A DNA stretch of 64,000 bases from QHXM01 sp032160705 (GTDB lineage: Bacteria > Acidobacteriota > Blastocatellia > Pyrinomonadales > Pyrinomonadaceae), in contig JAVHVE010000061.1 of assembly GCA_032160705.1 (NCBI GenBank), positions 1 through 64,000 of the forward strand. The letters run 5' to 3'. Positions 17,211 through 26,386 of the stretch are shown here, piece after piece. Below the pieces are notes generated by a model, which was given only the letters and a program-made list of their open reading frames with translations, did not search any database and was not told where the DNA came from. Every line of letters begins with the position of its first letter. The stretch's first letter is position 1. The position numbers and the translations under genes are program-made.

Positions 17211-18230
17211 ATGGAATATTTCGTTCCCCTTCTTTTCGTCGTCCTCGGCATCTTCCTTTTAACTGTCGCCGCCAAGACCATCAAGATTGTGCCGCAGGCG
17301 ACCGTGATGCTGATCGAGCGTCTGGGACGCTTCAATCGCGTAGCGGTCAGCGGTCTCAACGTCATCATGCCGTTTCTGGACAGGCCGCGCGGCGTCTACT
17401 GGACAAACGTGCGTCCCGGTTTAACCTCGATAGATTTACGCGAGCAGTTTATAGACCTGCCTCCGCAACCCGTCATCACGCGCGACAACGTGACGATTCA
17501 CGTTGACTCGGTGGTCTATTGGCAGATTACCGATCCCATCAAAGCTGTCTATGAAGTCAGAGACCTTCTCGGCGGCATCGTGCAGTTGACGATCACGGGT
17601 ATGCGCGCCGTGATGGGCGACATGGATTTGGATCACACGCTTTCACAGCGCGATCAAATCAACACCAAGCTGCGCCTGATTCTGGATGAAGCGACGGACA
17701 AGTGGGGCGTCAAGGTGACGCGCGTGGACGTGAAGAACATCAACCCGCCCGAAGACGTGCGGATCACGATGGAGAAGCAGATGACGGCAGAGCGCACACG
17801 CCGCGCGCTCGTCCTTCAAGCCGAAGGCGACAGGCAGGCCGCGATTACACGCGCCGAAGGCGAAAAGCAGGCAGCCATCACGCGCGCCGAAGGTGAAAAA
17901 GAATCTGCCGTCCTGCAAGCGGACGGCGCTGCTCAGGCGCGCCTGCGCGCAGCCGCCGCCGAATCCGAAGCCATCGCCCGCATCTCACAGGCGATGGAAG
18001 GGCACGGCAACCCCGCGCAGTATCTCATCACGCAACGCTACATCGAATCTTTGCGCGACATGACGCGCGGCAACAACTCGAAAGTGATATTTATGCCGGT
18101 CGAGACATCGAGCATGCTCGCCAGCATCGGCGCAATCAAAGAGATGCTGGCGGAAACCGGCGAGAAGCGTTCGTCCGATGATGACAGGCAATCTTCGCAG
18201 CCGCCTCGCCCGCGACAGTTGCCCACCTAA
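17211..18230 (+). CDS. SPFH / band-7 (stomatin-like) membrane protein
   Basis: 339 residues: one N-terminal membrane helix (residues 1-22), a band-7/SPFH domain (~25-200; IVPQATVMLIERLGRFNRV start) and a long Ala/Glu/Arg-rich coiled coil with AEGEKQAAITRAEGEKE repeats (~200-260). It resembles QmcA/stomatin proteins that oligomerise in the membrane and organise proteases or lipid domains. A GGAGG site is 5 bases before the ATG. It overlaps the convergent thpR stop by 4 bases. No NfeD partner is adjacent. Confidence 0.9.
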   Translation: MEYFVPLLFVVLGIFLLTVAAKTIKIVPQATVMLIERLGRFNRVAVSGLNVIMPFLDRPRGVYWTNVRPGLTSIDLREQFIDLPPQPVITRDNVTIHVDSVVYWQITDPIKAVYEVRDLLGGIVQLTITGMRAVMGDMDLDHTLSQRDQINTKLRLILDEATDKWGVKVTRVDVKNINPPEDVRITMEKQMTAERTRRALVLQAEGDRQAAITRAEGEKQAAITRAEGEKESAVLQADGAAQARLRAAAAESEAIARISQAMEGHGNPAQYLITQRYIESLRDMTRGNNSKVIFMPVETSSMLASIGAIKEMLAETGEKRSSDDDRQSSQPPRPRQLPT

Positions 18231-18841
18231 AGAGGTTGGATAACGCCAAATTCGTGACGTGAAATCTCCGTGTAGCGCGAGCCGCCCGCCCCAAGATCGC
18301 TCCGCATCACAACCATGTCTGTGACCTTGAATTCAATCGCTGCAAAACCTGTTTCTCGATGTAGCGTAGCCAGCCTGCGTGCGCCTTGCGGGGCACGGAT
18401 ACGTGCGAGTGTGAGATGCGGGTGGAAGGGACGCTCCTCGCGCGCGAATCCTGCGCTGGCGCATTCTTCTTCGAGACTGCTTTGAAGACGAGCGAGTGAG
18501 CCTGAAGGGTCGTTGATGCCGAGCCAGAGGACGCGCGGAAGCCCGCGTGGCGGGAATGTGCCTGCGCCTTCAATTGTCAGGTCGAAAGGTTGAACGCTGC
18601 GAGCGGCGAGTGATGCCGCATTTGATAGTGCCTCGACGCGCGTCTGCGCTATCTCGCCTAAGAATTTCAGCGTCAGGTGGAGATTATCGGTGCGTGGCCA
18701 ACTGGCGCGTGCTTCCGTCGAGCGTTCACGAAGGTGTGCCGCATGGTCTGCTGCACGCTCGCGCACTTCCGGCGGCAATTCAACAGCGCAAAAGACTCGC
18801 CATCTTTCATGGGTAGCCTCTGCCTGGATTTCTTTCACCAT
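18227..18841 (-). CDS. thpR: RNA 2',3'-cyclic phosphodiesterase (2'-5' RNA ligase family)
   Basis: 204 residues of the 2H phosphoesterase family. Both HxTx motifs are present as HLTL (about residues 54-57 and 142-145), preceded by RVFCAVELP and followed by a TDMVVMRSDLG end. The family hydrolyses 2',3'-cyclic phosphate ends of RNA. The ATG immediately follows the TGA of the upstream acylase gene, so translation is probably coupled. The stop overlaps the convergent SPFH gene's stop. Confidence 0.9.
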   Translation of the reverse strand: MVKEIQAEATHERWRVFCAVELPPEVRERAADHAAHLRERSTEARASWPRTDNLHLTLKFLGEIAQTRVEALSNAASLAARSVQPFDLTIEGAGTFPPRGLPRVLWLGINDPSGSLARLQSSLEEECASAGFAREERPFHPHLTLARIRAPQGARRLATLHRETGFAAIEFKVTDMVVMRSDLGAGGSRYTEISRHEFGVIQPL

Positions 18842-21271
18842 TCATTTCGTCTTCGGCTCAAGCACGAGTGTTTCTCTGGCTGCGCGGATGACCGCTGCTG
18901 GAGTGAAGGGAAAGGCGCGCGGTGTGACGCCTCGCCAGTCTTCGAGTTGGTCTTTCCAGTGAGGACTTGACGGATTGCCTGAGACGCCGAGCGGGATGCC
19001 TTGCTGCGTGTGGTCCCAGTTGCTCACGTCTGCGATGAGTCGCATCGAGACGTTTGCCCCTCGATTGACAGTCGGAAAGCCCGAAAGGCTGCCCTGCTGT
19101 GGAAACTCAGGGATGATGAATTGCTGACCTGCGCGCGGGACGATTGCGAGCGGGTGTGGGAAACGCACCAAAAATGCGCGTCCCCATGTCCATGTTGACT
19201 CATCCTCGCCAAAACGTTTCGCCAGCGCCTCGTGAGCGTCCATGTAACACGCTCGGAGCAACTCTGCGTAGCTCTTGAATTCTTTGGGTAGCCAGTTGGG
19301 AGGTCGCTCCGTGATGAGACGATCAATCAGAGTGTCGGCATTTGCATAGTTGTAGCGGCTGGCCAAATCTGTTCCGACTGCTTCGATCAGCATGCGGTCA
19401 CGGAAAGCGGTGCGCATGTGAAATATCAAAAGCGCCGCGCGCGATTCTGGAACTACATTTCCATCCCACTCGCTCATTAAACGAACAGCCGCCTGCCATT
19501 TCTCATCCTTCGTCGCAGGTGAAGTGTCTTCGCGCGTGACCTGTGCAACTTCGCGCGCGAAGAGCACGCCGGAGTAGCCATAGGTATCTTTCTGGATGGC
19601 GCGAAAGTCTTCAATTGAGAATTTCTTTTTGGCTTGCAGGAGATCATAGATGCGGCGCGCGCGATAGGCCGCGAGCGGAGAGACTGTCAGCTTGTACGGA
19701 TAATCAAGGCCGACGATGCGGCTGTTGGCTGTGACGATGATGCCGCCGGGCGGGTCGTAAACGTGCGGGAGCGCATCGAAGGGAATGAAGCCCGTCCACT
19801 CGCCTTCGTCCGTCGCCCCGTCGTAGGGAAGTTTCCCGTCTCCGGTTTTCCTGATGGGAAAACGTCCTGTCCCGTAATACCCGATGTGGCCTTTCGTGTC
19901 GGCGTAGATCATGTTAAAGGCCGGGCCGGAGTAGTTTCTGAAAGCCGCGCGAAAGTCGTTCCAGTTGCGCGCAAAATTCACCATGTAGAAAGAGTCGGCC
20001 AGATTCGCCTGCGGATCGAGCGCCGTCCAGCGCAACGCATAACGATTGCCCCCGTACTTCAGTATCACAGGCCCATGTCGTGTCACCGTGACCTCGTAAG
20101 GAACTGTCTCGACATTCGTGCTCACCAGACTTTCACGCACCTTTATCTCTTCATGTCGGACATCAGCCTCCTTCCAGCCCGCCGGTGTCATGTAGCGGTG
20201 CGGATTATCTTTGTCGAACCTTTCGATGTAGAGGTCTTGCACATCCGGCTCAAGGCTGGTCACGCCCCAGGCGATGTGCTCGTTGTGGCCGATGGCTATG
20301 CCGGGAAGTCCTGCGACGGAGACGCCCGCAACACGATGGCCGGGCATGCTCAGGTGCGCCATGTGCCAGATCGAAGGAGCGGAGGGTGAAAGATGCGGGT
20401 CATTGGCCAGCAATGGCTGACCCGTGACGGTGCGTTTGCCTGAGACGACCCAGTTGTTACTGGCTGCGTTGTCCTGGGCAAAGAGGCCAAGCCTTTCGAG
20501 CGAGCGCCGCATCAAAATCTCGTCCTGCCGGATTAAACGAATCATTTCCGCCCTGGCCGATGAACTCTCCTGCGTGACGGAGGTGGTCGAAGCTGCCTTC
20601 CTTTTCGTGCCGGGGTGGTCGCTCCCGACCAGGATTACGTCGAGAGGTGAAGTTTCTGGAAAGAGCGCGTCGCGCAAGGTTGGCGACAGAGAGGCGAAGA
20701 GAGAGCGCGTTAGATCGAGCCGCCAGGTGGTCGAGAGACTCTCGTCAAGCAATTTGCTGGCGGCGAGCGAATCGGAGACGAGCCAGGGACGAGGCTTCAG
20801 TCGCAGGATTTGAAATTCCGGCGGCAGCTCTTTCGCGTCGAGTGATTCAATATAGGCGTTGACGCCGCGCGCGTAATCTTCAAGCGCGCGGCGCAACCGA
20901 GCGGGCAGGGTAGCGACCTGCGACTCCGCAAGCCGTGCGAAGCCCAGGGTGCGGTGACGCTTATCCTCATCAAGCGTCGTGTTCCCGAAAATCTCCGACA
21001 ACTCGCCGCGCGCCGCGCGCCGGAAGAGTTCCATCTGGAACAGGCGGTCAGTGGCCGTCACGTACCCTTGAGCGAAATAAAGGTCAGATTCGTTTGCAGC
21101 CTCGATGTAAGGGATGCCGCGCTCGTCGCGCCGGACGGTGACCTTCTCTCGAAGCCCGGCGAGGCTGAGCGTCTGCGAGTTCGCCTGCGCGGAAACGCGC
21201 GCCAGGGGCAAGACTGGCAGAAACAGGGAAAGGATCAGGAGCAGGCAGAAAGCTGAAAGGGTTTTTTTCAT
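18842..21271 (-). CDS. Penicillin-acylase-family N-terminal-nucleophile hydrolase
   Basis: 809 residues with a signal peptide (1-~29, LPLARVSAQA), so exported. The family is made as a precursor and self-cleaves before a nucleophilic Ser. Here that is probably Ser271 in QDNAASNNWVVSG, giving an alpha chain up to 270 and a beta chain with GKRTVTGQPLLANDPHL and IAWGVTSLEPDVQDLYIE. Members hydrolyse beta-lactam side chains or acyl-homoserine lactones; which applies here is unknown. It sits 40 bases after the aldehyde dehydrogenase gene and abuts thpR. Confidence 0.88.
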   Translation of the reverse strand: MKKTLSAFCLLLILSLFLPVLPLARVSAQANSQTLSLAGLREKVTVRRDERGIPYIEAANESDLYFAQGYVTATDRLFQMELFRRAARGELSEIFGNTTLDEDKRHRTLGFARLAESQVATLPARLRRALEDYARGVNAYIESLDAKELPPEFQILRLKPRPWLVSDSLAASKLLDESLSTTWRLDLTRSLFASLSPTLRDALFPETSPLDVILVGSDHPGTKRKAASTTSVTQESSSARAEMIRLIRQDEILMRRSLERLGLFAQDNAASNNWVVSGKRTVTGQPLLANDPHLSPSAPSIWHMAHLSMPGHRVAGVSVAGLPGIAIGHNEHIAWGVTSLEPDVQDLYIERFDKDNPHRYMTPAGWKEADVRHEEIKVRESLVSTNVETVPYEVTVTRHGPVILKYGGNRYALRWTALDPQANLADSFYMVNFARNWNDFRAAFRNYSGPAFNMIYADTKGHIGYYGTGRFPIRKTGDGKLPYDGATDEGEWTGFIPFDALPHVYDPPGGIIVTANSRIVGLDYPYKLTVSPLAAYRARRIYDLLQAKKKFSIEDFRAIQKDTYGYSGVLFAREVAQVTREDTSPATKDEKWQAAVRLMSEWDGNVVPESRAALLIFHMRTAFRDRMLIEAVGTDLASRYNYANADTLIDRLITERPPNWLPKEFKSYAELLRACYMDAHEALAKRFGEDESTWTWGRAFLVRFPHPLAIVPRAGQQFIIPEFPQQGSLSGFPTVNRGANVSMRLIADVSNWDHTQQGIPLGVSGNPSSPHWKDQLEDWRGVTPRAFPFTPAAVIRAARETLVLEPKTK

Positions 21272-21311
21272 AATTAGGGACTCGATTGAGATGGGAATCG
21301 CATGGCTTACT

Positions 21312-22736
21312 TTAGTGCGACGGGTCTATGACGATCATGCGCGGCTCGGTCATCTCTTCCATCGCGTAGCGCACGCCTTCGCGGCCAGCGCCCGACAGCT
21401 TTACGCCGCCGTAAGGCATGTTGTCAACGCGAAAGGCCGGAGCGTCGTTAATCATCACGCCGCCGAATTCGAGAGCTTCAGCCGATTGAAACGCGCGCCC
21501 CATGTCGCGCGTGAAGACGCCCGCCTGAAGTCCGTAGCGTGTATTGTTGGCTTCAGAGAGCGCGTCCGCGAAATCGCTGAAAGTCTGAATCGTAGCGACG
21601 GGCGCGAAAACTTCTTCGGAGCAGATACGCATTTCATTATGCACATCTGTCAGCACGGTTGCTTCAAGCAGCGCGCCGCGTCTTGTGCCTCCGCAGAGAA
21701 GGCGCGCGCCAGCGTTGACGGCCTCCGCAATCCAGCTTTCGGCGCGGCGCGCGGCCTCTTCGTTAATCATCACGGAAAGCTCCGTCTTTTCGTCGAGCGG
21801 ATCGCCCGTCCGCAAGTGCCTGGCGCGCTCGACGAAGCGCGCTGTCCATTCGTCCGCGATTCGTTCATGAAGGAGGATGCGCTGAGCGGAGATGCAGACC
21901 TGGCCTGCGTAATTGAACGCGGCCAGCGCAGACCGCTCGACCGAGTAAGCAACGTCAGCCGTTTCGTCAACGATGACGGGCGCGTTGCCGCCGAGTTCGA
22001 GCGTGACCATTTTGCGCGCAGCGCGCTCGCGCAACTTCCACCCCACCTCGGCGCTCCCCGTAAAAGAGATCATTCGGACGCGCTCATCCATCAAGAGCAA
22101 ATCAATCTCGGCAATCTCCATCGGGACAACTTGCAGCGCACCTTTCGGCAAGTGACTTTCGAGAAACGCTTCGCCCAGCATGAGCGCCGTGAGCGGTGTG
22201 CGCGGGCTCGGCTTGACGATAATCGCGTTGCGCGAGGCGAGCGCGGGCGCGACCTTGTGCGCGACCAGATTAAGCGGAAAGTTGAAAGGTGTGATGCCGA
22301 AGATAATGCCGCGCGGGATTCTTTCCATCCAGCCGATGCGCCCGCGCCCGATGGCCTGCGTATCAATCGGCACGGTCTCGCCCGTGAAGCGGCGCGCTTC
22401 TTCTGCGGCGAAGGTGAATGTCGAGACGGCGCGGTCTGTTTCTCCGCGTGCGGCTGTAACGGGTTTGCCCGCTTCCGTCGCTATCGTGCGCGCGAAATCT
22501 TCGCGGTGAGATTGGATGTAATCCGCGATGCGACGCAGGGCTTCGGCTACCTCGTATCTTGGGAGCGCGCGCATCTCTGCGGCGGCTGACGCAGCGATGG
22601 CCACAGCTTCTTCAACTTCTCCGCGCCCGGCATAGCAGACGCGCGCCACGACCTCGCCAGTGTAAGGCGAGCGCACTTCTTGCGGGCTGTCGGTCGTGCG
22701 CCACTGGCCGCCGATGAGAAATGGTTTCGTTTCCAT
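21312..22736 (-). CDS. NAD(P)-dependent aldehyde dehydrogenase
   Basis: 474 residues, full length. Catalytic Cys in NYAGQVCISAQRI, general-base Glu in VTLELGGNAPVIV, cofactor region GIIFGITPFNFPLN and ISFTGSAEVG, and the C-terminal GGVKLSGAGREGVRYAMEEM. The sequence type resembles lactaldehyde, succinate-semialdehyde or non-phosphorylating glyceraldehyde-3-phosphate dehydrogenases; the substrate cannot be fixed. It is probably co-transcribed with the downstream acylase and thpR. Confidence 0.92.
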   Translation of the reverse strand: METKPFLIGGQWRTTDSPQEVRSPYTGEVVARVCYAGRGEVEEAVAIAASAAAEMRALPRYEVAEALRRIADYIQSHREDFARTIATEAGKPVTAARGETDRAVSTFTFAAEEARRFTGETVPIDTQAIGRGRIGWMERIPRGIIFGITPFNFPLNLVAHKVAPALASRNAIIVKPSPRTPLTALMLGEAFLESHLPKGALQVVPMEIAEIDLLLMDERVRMISFTGSAEVGWKLRERAARKMVTLELGGNAPVIVDETADVAYSVERSALAAFNYAGQVCISAQRILLHERIADEWTARFVERARHLRTGDPLDEKTELSVMINEEAARRAESWIAEAVNAGARLLCGGTRRGALLEATVLTDVHNEMRICSEEVFAPVATIQTFSDFADALSEANNTRYGLQAGVFTRDMGRAFQSAEALEFGGVMINDAPAFRVDNMPYGGVKLSGAGREGVRYAMEEMTEPRMIVIDPSH

Positions 22737-22778
22737 GTTGACTTTAGAAAGGATAGCATAACCTGCTGTCGGATAGGA

Positions 22779-23597
22779 TTAAACCGCCAGAAGATGAAAC
22801 CGCATAAACTCCAGAATTTGCCTGACAATCTCGCGCGAGGTCTCGCTGTCGTGCAACAGGTCGAACGCGTGCGGAGCTGCGGGGTGATTCGTGAAGGTAA
22901 TGGGAAGATTGCAAGTCAATGCTTTTGTCATGAAACGGTCGAGCGTTTCGTTAAGGTGAGGGATTTCGTCTTGTCCTGCTCGTGCAATGAACAGAGGTAT
23001 ATCCTTTGGAAGATCATCTACAGATTTCCCCGCGCACGGGTTGACGAACCCCCACGTCTTAGCTGCCTCAGCAACGTGTGTAAACCCGTCGAGGTCTAGC
23101 ATGATTCCATAGCACAGGACGGCGCACTTCAGATAATCACCCGCTTCCTGCATCAGCACCGACAATGCGAGCGGAACGTTGCCGGAGGCAGCCCACACGC
23201 CGATCCTGTTCTCGTCAATTCCTAACTGGGCAGAGTTCTGCCGAACGTATTCGAGCAGGGCGTGAATGTCCGTTGCCGGTTCTCGATTGGTGTAGGTGAT
23301 TGCCACCAACCCGGAGGCAGCCATCAATTGTCCCCAGGAGATATTCGATCCCATCTCTTTGAACTGACAGCCGATCATCTTCTGAAACCCCGCATCAGGA
23401 TACCCGGCCACCACGACGACGGCGGGCATCCGCGCCCCGCTCTCACGATCAGGCGGATAGTAGATGTCCATTGTCAGAGCGCCTGCGTCAGTTGCGCTGT
23501 ATTGGACATCACGCAAGACTTTCACGGCCTCCATGCCGGGGATTCGATAGACCACCGCTTTCTTCGAGATGTCCTCGGGCGTTGTGTCTTGACTCAT
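22779..23597 (-). CDS. Alpha/beta hydrolase (dienelactone-hydrolase-like)
   Basis: 272 residues, no signal peptide. Alpha/beta hydrolase core: MDIYYPPD start, AVVVVAGYPD oxyanion strand, nucleophile Ser in GVWAASGNVPLAL (an AxSxN rather than GxSxG elbow), acid around ARAGQDEIP and His in PAAPHAFDLL. An AAGGAGG site is 10 bases before the ATG. It lies upstream of the aldehyde dehydrogenase with a 42-base gap and the same direction. Substrate is unknown. Confidence 0.8.
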   Translation of the reverse strand: MSQDTTPEDISKKAVVYRIPGMEAVKVLRDVQYSATDAGALTMDIYYPPDRESGARMPAVVVVAGYPDAGFQKMIGCQFKEMGSNISWGQLMAASGLVAITYTNREPATDIHALLEYVRQNSAQLGIDENRIGVWAASGNVPLALSVLMQEAGDYLKCAVLCYGIMLDLDGFTHVAEAAKTWGFVNPCAGKSVDDLPKDIPLFIARAGQDEIPHLNETLDRFMTKALTCNLPITFTNHPAAPHAFDLLHDSETSREIVRQILEFMRFHLLAV

Positions 23598-23787
23598 GCT
23601 CTCAGTCCTCCTTCGAGAAAGTGCCCATAGAAATGTAAAACCCGCCGGGCAGAAACTGCCACGACGGATTCTAGAGTTAGGGCTGTACTGGAGGCATTAC
23701 TGGTACAGTGCTCTTTGCGCCTTATACGCCTCCCGTACCAAAGTTGCAATAGCTTGGAAGACAAACTTAGGAGACTACCGAAGAATT

Positions 23788-23885
23788 AGACAGGATTAAC
23801 AAGATGGACAGGATGAAAGAAACAATAAAGCTTGCTCGCTCTGCCTTCTCTGCTTAATCTTGCTAATCCTGTTAATCCTGTCTCT
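23788..23885. repeat. acaggattaac-unit inverted repeat, copy 1
   Basis: The left arm (agacaggattaacaagat..) pairs with the right arm (..aatcctgttaatcctgtct). The unit is about 12 bases rather than 7. A related copy lies at 49377-49477. Confidence 0.7.
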
Positions 23886-23903
23886 TTCCTTCTCGGATGC
23901 TCG

Positions 23904-23933
23904 TTGACGCCCGGTCGCCTGTGCCGCTACAAT
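23904..23933 (+). promoter_or_regulatory. Candidate sigma-70 promoter for outer-membrane gene
   Basis: TTGACG (23904-23909), an 18-base spacer and TACAAT (23928-23933), about 55 bases before the ATG at 23989. Confidence 0.5.
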
Positions 23934-23988
23934 CCGCGCCGTAGTTTCATTTTCCAAAAAGCTTGCTCGACCGGCCATTATCAAGCTC

Positions 23989-24852
23989 ATGCGAATATCA
24001 CCTGCCAGATGTGCGCTCGTCCTCCTCTTGCTCTGCACGTGGAGCGTGAGCGCGCAGCAGCGCCCGCTGTTGACGGAAGACGTGGACATCATTCCGCCCG
24101 GCACGCTCAGAATCGAGGTCGGCATTGATTTCGTGCAGAACGCGAAGTTTCCGGTTTCGGGCTTGACGGGCGATTTGACACGCGTCGGTGTCATCGGCAT
24201 CAACGTCGGGCTTTCGCCAAACGTCGAGTTTCAGATTGACGGCGTGGCGCAGAATGTTCTGAGTGTCAATTCCATGACAGTGCCGTCGCCGATTCCGCTC
24301 AATCTGGTGGGCACGACTTCAACCAACGGGACAGGCGATTTCACGCTTTCGACCAAGATTAAGCTCCGCAACGAAACGCGGCGTGGGCCTTCGCTCGGCT
24401 TTCGCTTTGGCGTGCAGTTGCCGAATTCAAGCCAAGGGCGCGGCATCGGTCTGAACCAGACCAACGCTTACGGCTTAGTGCTCATCGGTAAAAAGTTCGG
24501 ACGCGACGGGCGCGTCAACACGTTCGGCAATCTGGGGCTGGGAATCCTGACCGCGCCGCTTGAATTGTTCCAGCAAAATGATGTCCTGCTCTACGGCTTC
24601 GCCAGCATCATTCGTCTGAATAAGCACATCAGCTTCGCCGGGGAGGTCAATGGTCGCGCCAGCACACGCAGCGGGCGCGCGCCGCTCGGAACAGAGTCGC
24701 AGTCTGAAGCGCGTCTCGGCATGCAGATCAGGGCTTCGGGGCTGCGCTTTGATTTCGCAGGCATTGCCGGGTTGACCGATTTCAGCCCCCGCTCCGGCGT
24801 CACCTTCGGCGTCACTTACGACACGCCCATCGTCTTTGCGCCAGTGAAGTAA
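23989..24852 (+). CDS. Exported beta-rich protein, probably outer-membrane beta-barrel
   Basis: 287 residues with a signal peptide (1-22, cleavage after SVSAQ). The mature part lacks hydrophobic helices and alternates polar and aromatic/aliphatic residues in strands such as GTLRIEVGIDFVQNA, GDFTLSTKIKLRNE and GPSLGFRFGVQLP, ending in a strand-like TFGVTYDTPIVFAPVK. This is typical of transporter-like outer-membrane barrels. No enzyme motif was seen. It is followed at its stop by a palindrome leading straight into the VTT gene. Function is unknown. Confidence 0.7.
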   Translation: MRISPARCALVLLLLCTWSVSAQQRPLLTEDVDIIPPGTLRIEVGIDFVQNAKFPVSGLTGDLTRVGVIGINVGLSPNVEFQIDGVAQNVLSVNSMTVPSPIPLNLVGTTSTNGTGDFTLSTKIKLRNETRRGPSLGFRFGVQLPNSSQGRGIGLNQTNAYGLVLIGKKFGRDGRVNTFGNLGLGILTAPLELFQQNDVLLYGFASIIRLNKHISFAGEVNGRASTRSGRAPLGTESQSEARLGMQIRASGLRFDFAGIAGLTDFSPRSGVTFGVTYDTPIVFAPVK

Positions 24853-24947
24853 AAACAGTTGGCAGTAGGCAGTGGGCAGTGGGCAGTAAAGAGAAAAACG
24901 TTCTCGGTTCTTGCTGCCAACTGCCAACCGCCAACTGCCAACTGTCT
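24853..24947. repeat. gcagttg/gcagtgg heptamer palindrome filling a stop-to-start gap
   Basis: The left arm (24854-24888, ggcagt units) starts at the TAA of the outer-membrane gene. The right arm (24912-24946, aactgcc units) ends 5 bases before the ATG at 24952. The central loop is aaagagaaaaacgttctcgg. Confidence 0.85.
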
Positions 24948-24951
24948 TCTT

Positions 24952-25635
24952 ATGTTCGATTGGCTGCACTCCGCTCTCTATTGGCTCAATCAAACTTTCG
25001 GGGCTGTCGTTCAGTGGCTCGAACAGTTTGTTATCGGTGTGCCGATTTACATGGCCGGGCCTTCGATGATTATCATCGGCGCGCTCGATTCCTCGCTGCT
25101 CTCGCTTCCCGAAATCAATGATTATCTGGTGGTCATGAGGTGCGCCAATGCGCCTTATGAGGTTTTTTACTTTCCACTCTTCGCCGCCGCAGGATCGGTG
25201 CTCGGATGCCTGTTGCTCTACACGATTATCCGGCGCGGCGGGCAGGCTGTGCTCCGCAAGCGTTTTCGCGCCGAGCATCTTGAGCGGGTTGAGCGAACTT
25301 ATGCGCGCTTCGGCTTTCTGGCTCTGGCCGTTCCGGCACTGCTTCCGCCGCCGATGCCTTTCAAGATATTCGTGGCGACCGCAGGCGCGCTCGAATACCC
25401 GCGCTGGCGTTTCATGTTGACGGTGATGATCGCGCGTTCGCTCAGATACTACATCGAAGGAACGCTCGCGGTTTTTTATGGCAAGACGGTGCTGGATTTT
25501 ATCAAGAAATATGGTTTCACAATTCTCGCCATCGTCATCGGCGTTTGTCTCATCGGTCTCGTCGTCTATTTGATTCTCCAGCGAATGCGAAGACCCGCCG
25601 CGAGCGAAGAGGCTTCCGGGACGGCGCTGGATTAG
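24952..25635 (+). CDS. VTT (DedA-like) membrane protein 1
   Basis: 227 residues, polytopic, with the VTT/SNARE-associated domain core: GALDSSLLSLPEINDYLVV, GSVLGCLLLYTIIRRGG, FGFLALAVPALLPPPMPFK and the RYYIEGTLAVFYG end. Related proteins scramble or flip lipid carriers in the inner membrane. The start is ATG 24952: the frame extends 31 codons upstream, but that stretch is the repeat palindrome and encodes low-information peptide. No Shine-Dalgarno site. It is followed 36 bases later by a second VTT gene. Confidence 0.85.
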   Translation: MFDWLHSALYWLNQTFGAVVQWLEQFVIGVPIYMAGPSMIIIGALDSSLLSLPEINDYLVVMRCANAPYEVFYFPLFAAAGSVLGCLLLYTIIRRGGQAVLRKRFRAEHLERVERTYARFGFLALAVPALLPPPMPFKIFVATAGALEYPRWRFMLTVMIARSLRYYIEGTLAVFYGKTVLDFIKKYGFTILAIVIGVCLIGLVVYLILQRMRRPAASEEASGTALD

Positions 25636-25671
25636 CGTATTTCATCAGGGGAAGGAACGGATAAATAGGTT

Positions 25672-26319
25672 TTGTACTGGCTCTGGCAAAAGATCACTGG
25701 CGGCTTAACGCACGTCAAAGATTTTCTCCTCGCCTACGGCCCGTTCGGCTTGTTCGCCATCGCGCTGCTGGATTCGGCGTTGATTCCTCTGCCCGCCGGG
25801 CCGGATGTCGTGATGATTCTGCTGACGATTCAGCACCCAGGCTGGATGCCGATTTATGCGGCGGCGGCCACCCTGGGTTCGGTCGCGGGCTGCGTGATCC
25901 TCTACTACATCTCGCGCCGGGCGGGAGACCTCGCGCTCAAACGCTTTTCAGAAAAAAAGCAGGCGCGTGTGAAAGGATTGATTGAGCGCTACGATGTGCT
26001 CTCGGTTTTCGTCGCGTCTATCCTGCCTCCGCCTTTTCCTTTCAAGTTGTTCGTCATCACGAGCGGCGTTTTCAAATTGAACGTCGTGCGCTTTGCCATC
26101 GCCATCGGGGTGGGGCGCGCTGCTCGTTTCCTGTTGGAAGGCTACCTGGCGGTGCATTACGGTGACAGGGCGGAAATAGTGTTCAAGCAATATTTCCCCT
26201 GGCTCGGGCTGGGACTTGCCGTGCTCATCATTCTGATTTTTGTCGGGCGAATGCTGTGGCGTAAGAAAGCAGTGGTCAGTGGGCAGTTGGCAGTTGGCAG
26301 TGAAGAGCCAGAGCAATGA
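25672..26319 (+). CDS. VTT (DedA-like) membrane protein 2
   Basis: 215 residues from a TTG start, with the same VTT layout as its upstream neighbour: GLFAIALLDSALIPLPAGPDVVM, GSVAGCVILYYISRRAG, SVFVASILPPPFPFK and RFLLEGYLAVHYG. It is a tandem paralogue, moderately diverged. The last ~15 residues (VVSGQLAVGSEEPEQ) are encoded by the left arm of the following repeat palindrome and are probably not ancestral. Inner membrane; a lipid-transport role is inferred from the family only. Confidence 0.85.
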   Translation: MYWLWQKITGGLTHVKDFLLAYGPFGLFAIALLDSALIPLPAGPDVVMILLTIQHPGWMPIYAAAATLGSVAGCVILYYISRRAGDLALKRFSEKKQARVKGLIERYDVLSVFVASILPPPFPFKLFVITSGVFKLNVVRFAIAIGVGRAARFLLEGYLAVHYGDRAEIVFKQYFPWLGLGLAVLIILIFVGRMLWRKKAVVSGQLAVGSEEPEQ

Positions 26320-26384
26320 TCGGCATTAAGCTTTTGCTTTTAACTGCCAACTGCCAACTGCCCACTGCTAACTGACCACTGCTC
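26269..26384. repeat. cagttgg/cagtggt heptamer palindrome invading the VTT2 3' end
   Basis: The left arm (26269-26302) lies in the coding end of the second VTT gene. The right arm (26342-26383) ends at the stop of the convergent exonuclease gene. The arms are near-complementary. Confidence 0.85.
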
Positions 26385-26386
26385 CC

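Larger units (their letters stand above)
23598..23988. other. Intergenic region between hydrolase and outer-membrane gene
   Basis: 391 bases between divergent genes. It holds the acaggatta-unit inverted repeat (23788-23885) and the promoter at 23904-23933. Nothing is recognised in 23620-23780. Confidence 0.55.

Noticed and set aside
21114..22589. 491-codon open frame opposite the aldehyde dehydrogenase gene
   Set aside because: Antisense shadow of a high-GC gene: Arg/Ala-rich, without family motifs. The opposite strand encodes a complete ALDH.
24859..24951. 31-codon N-terminal extension of VTT protein 1
   Set aside because: It is wholly inside the gcagttg palindrome; the true family start is the ATG at 24952.
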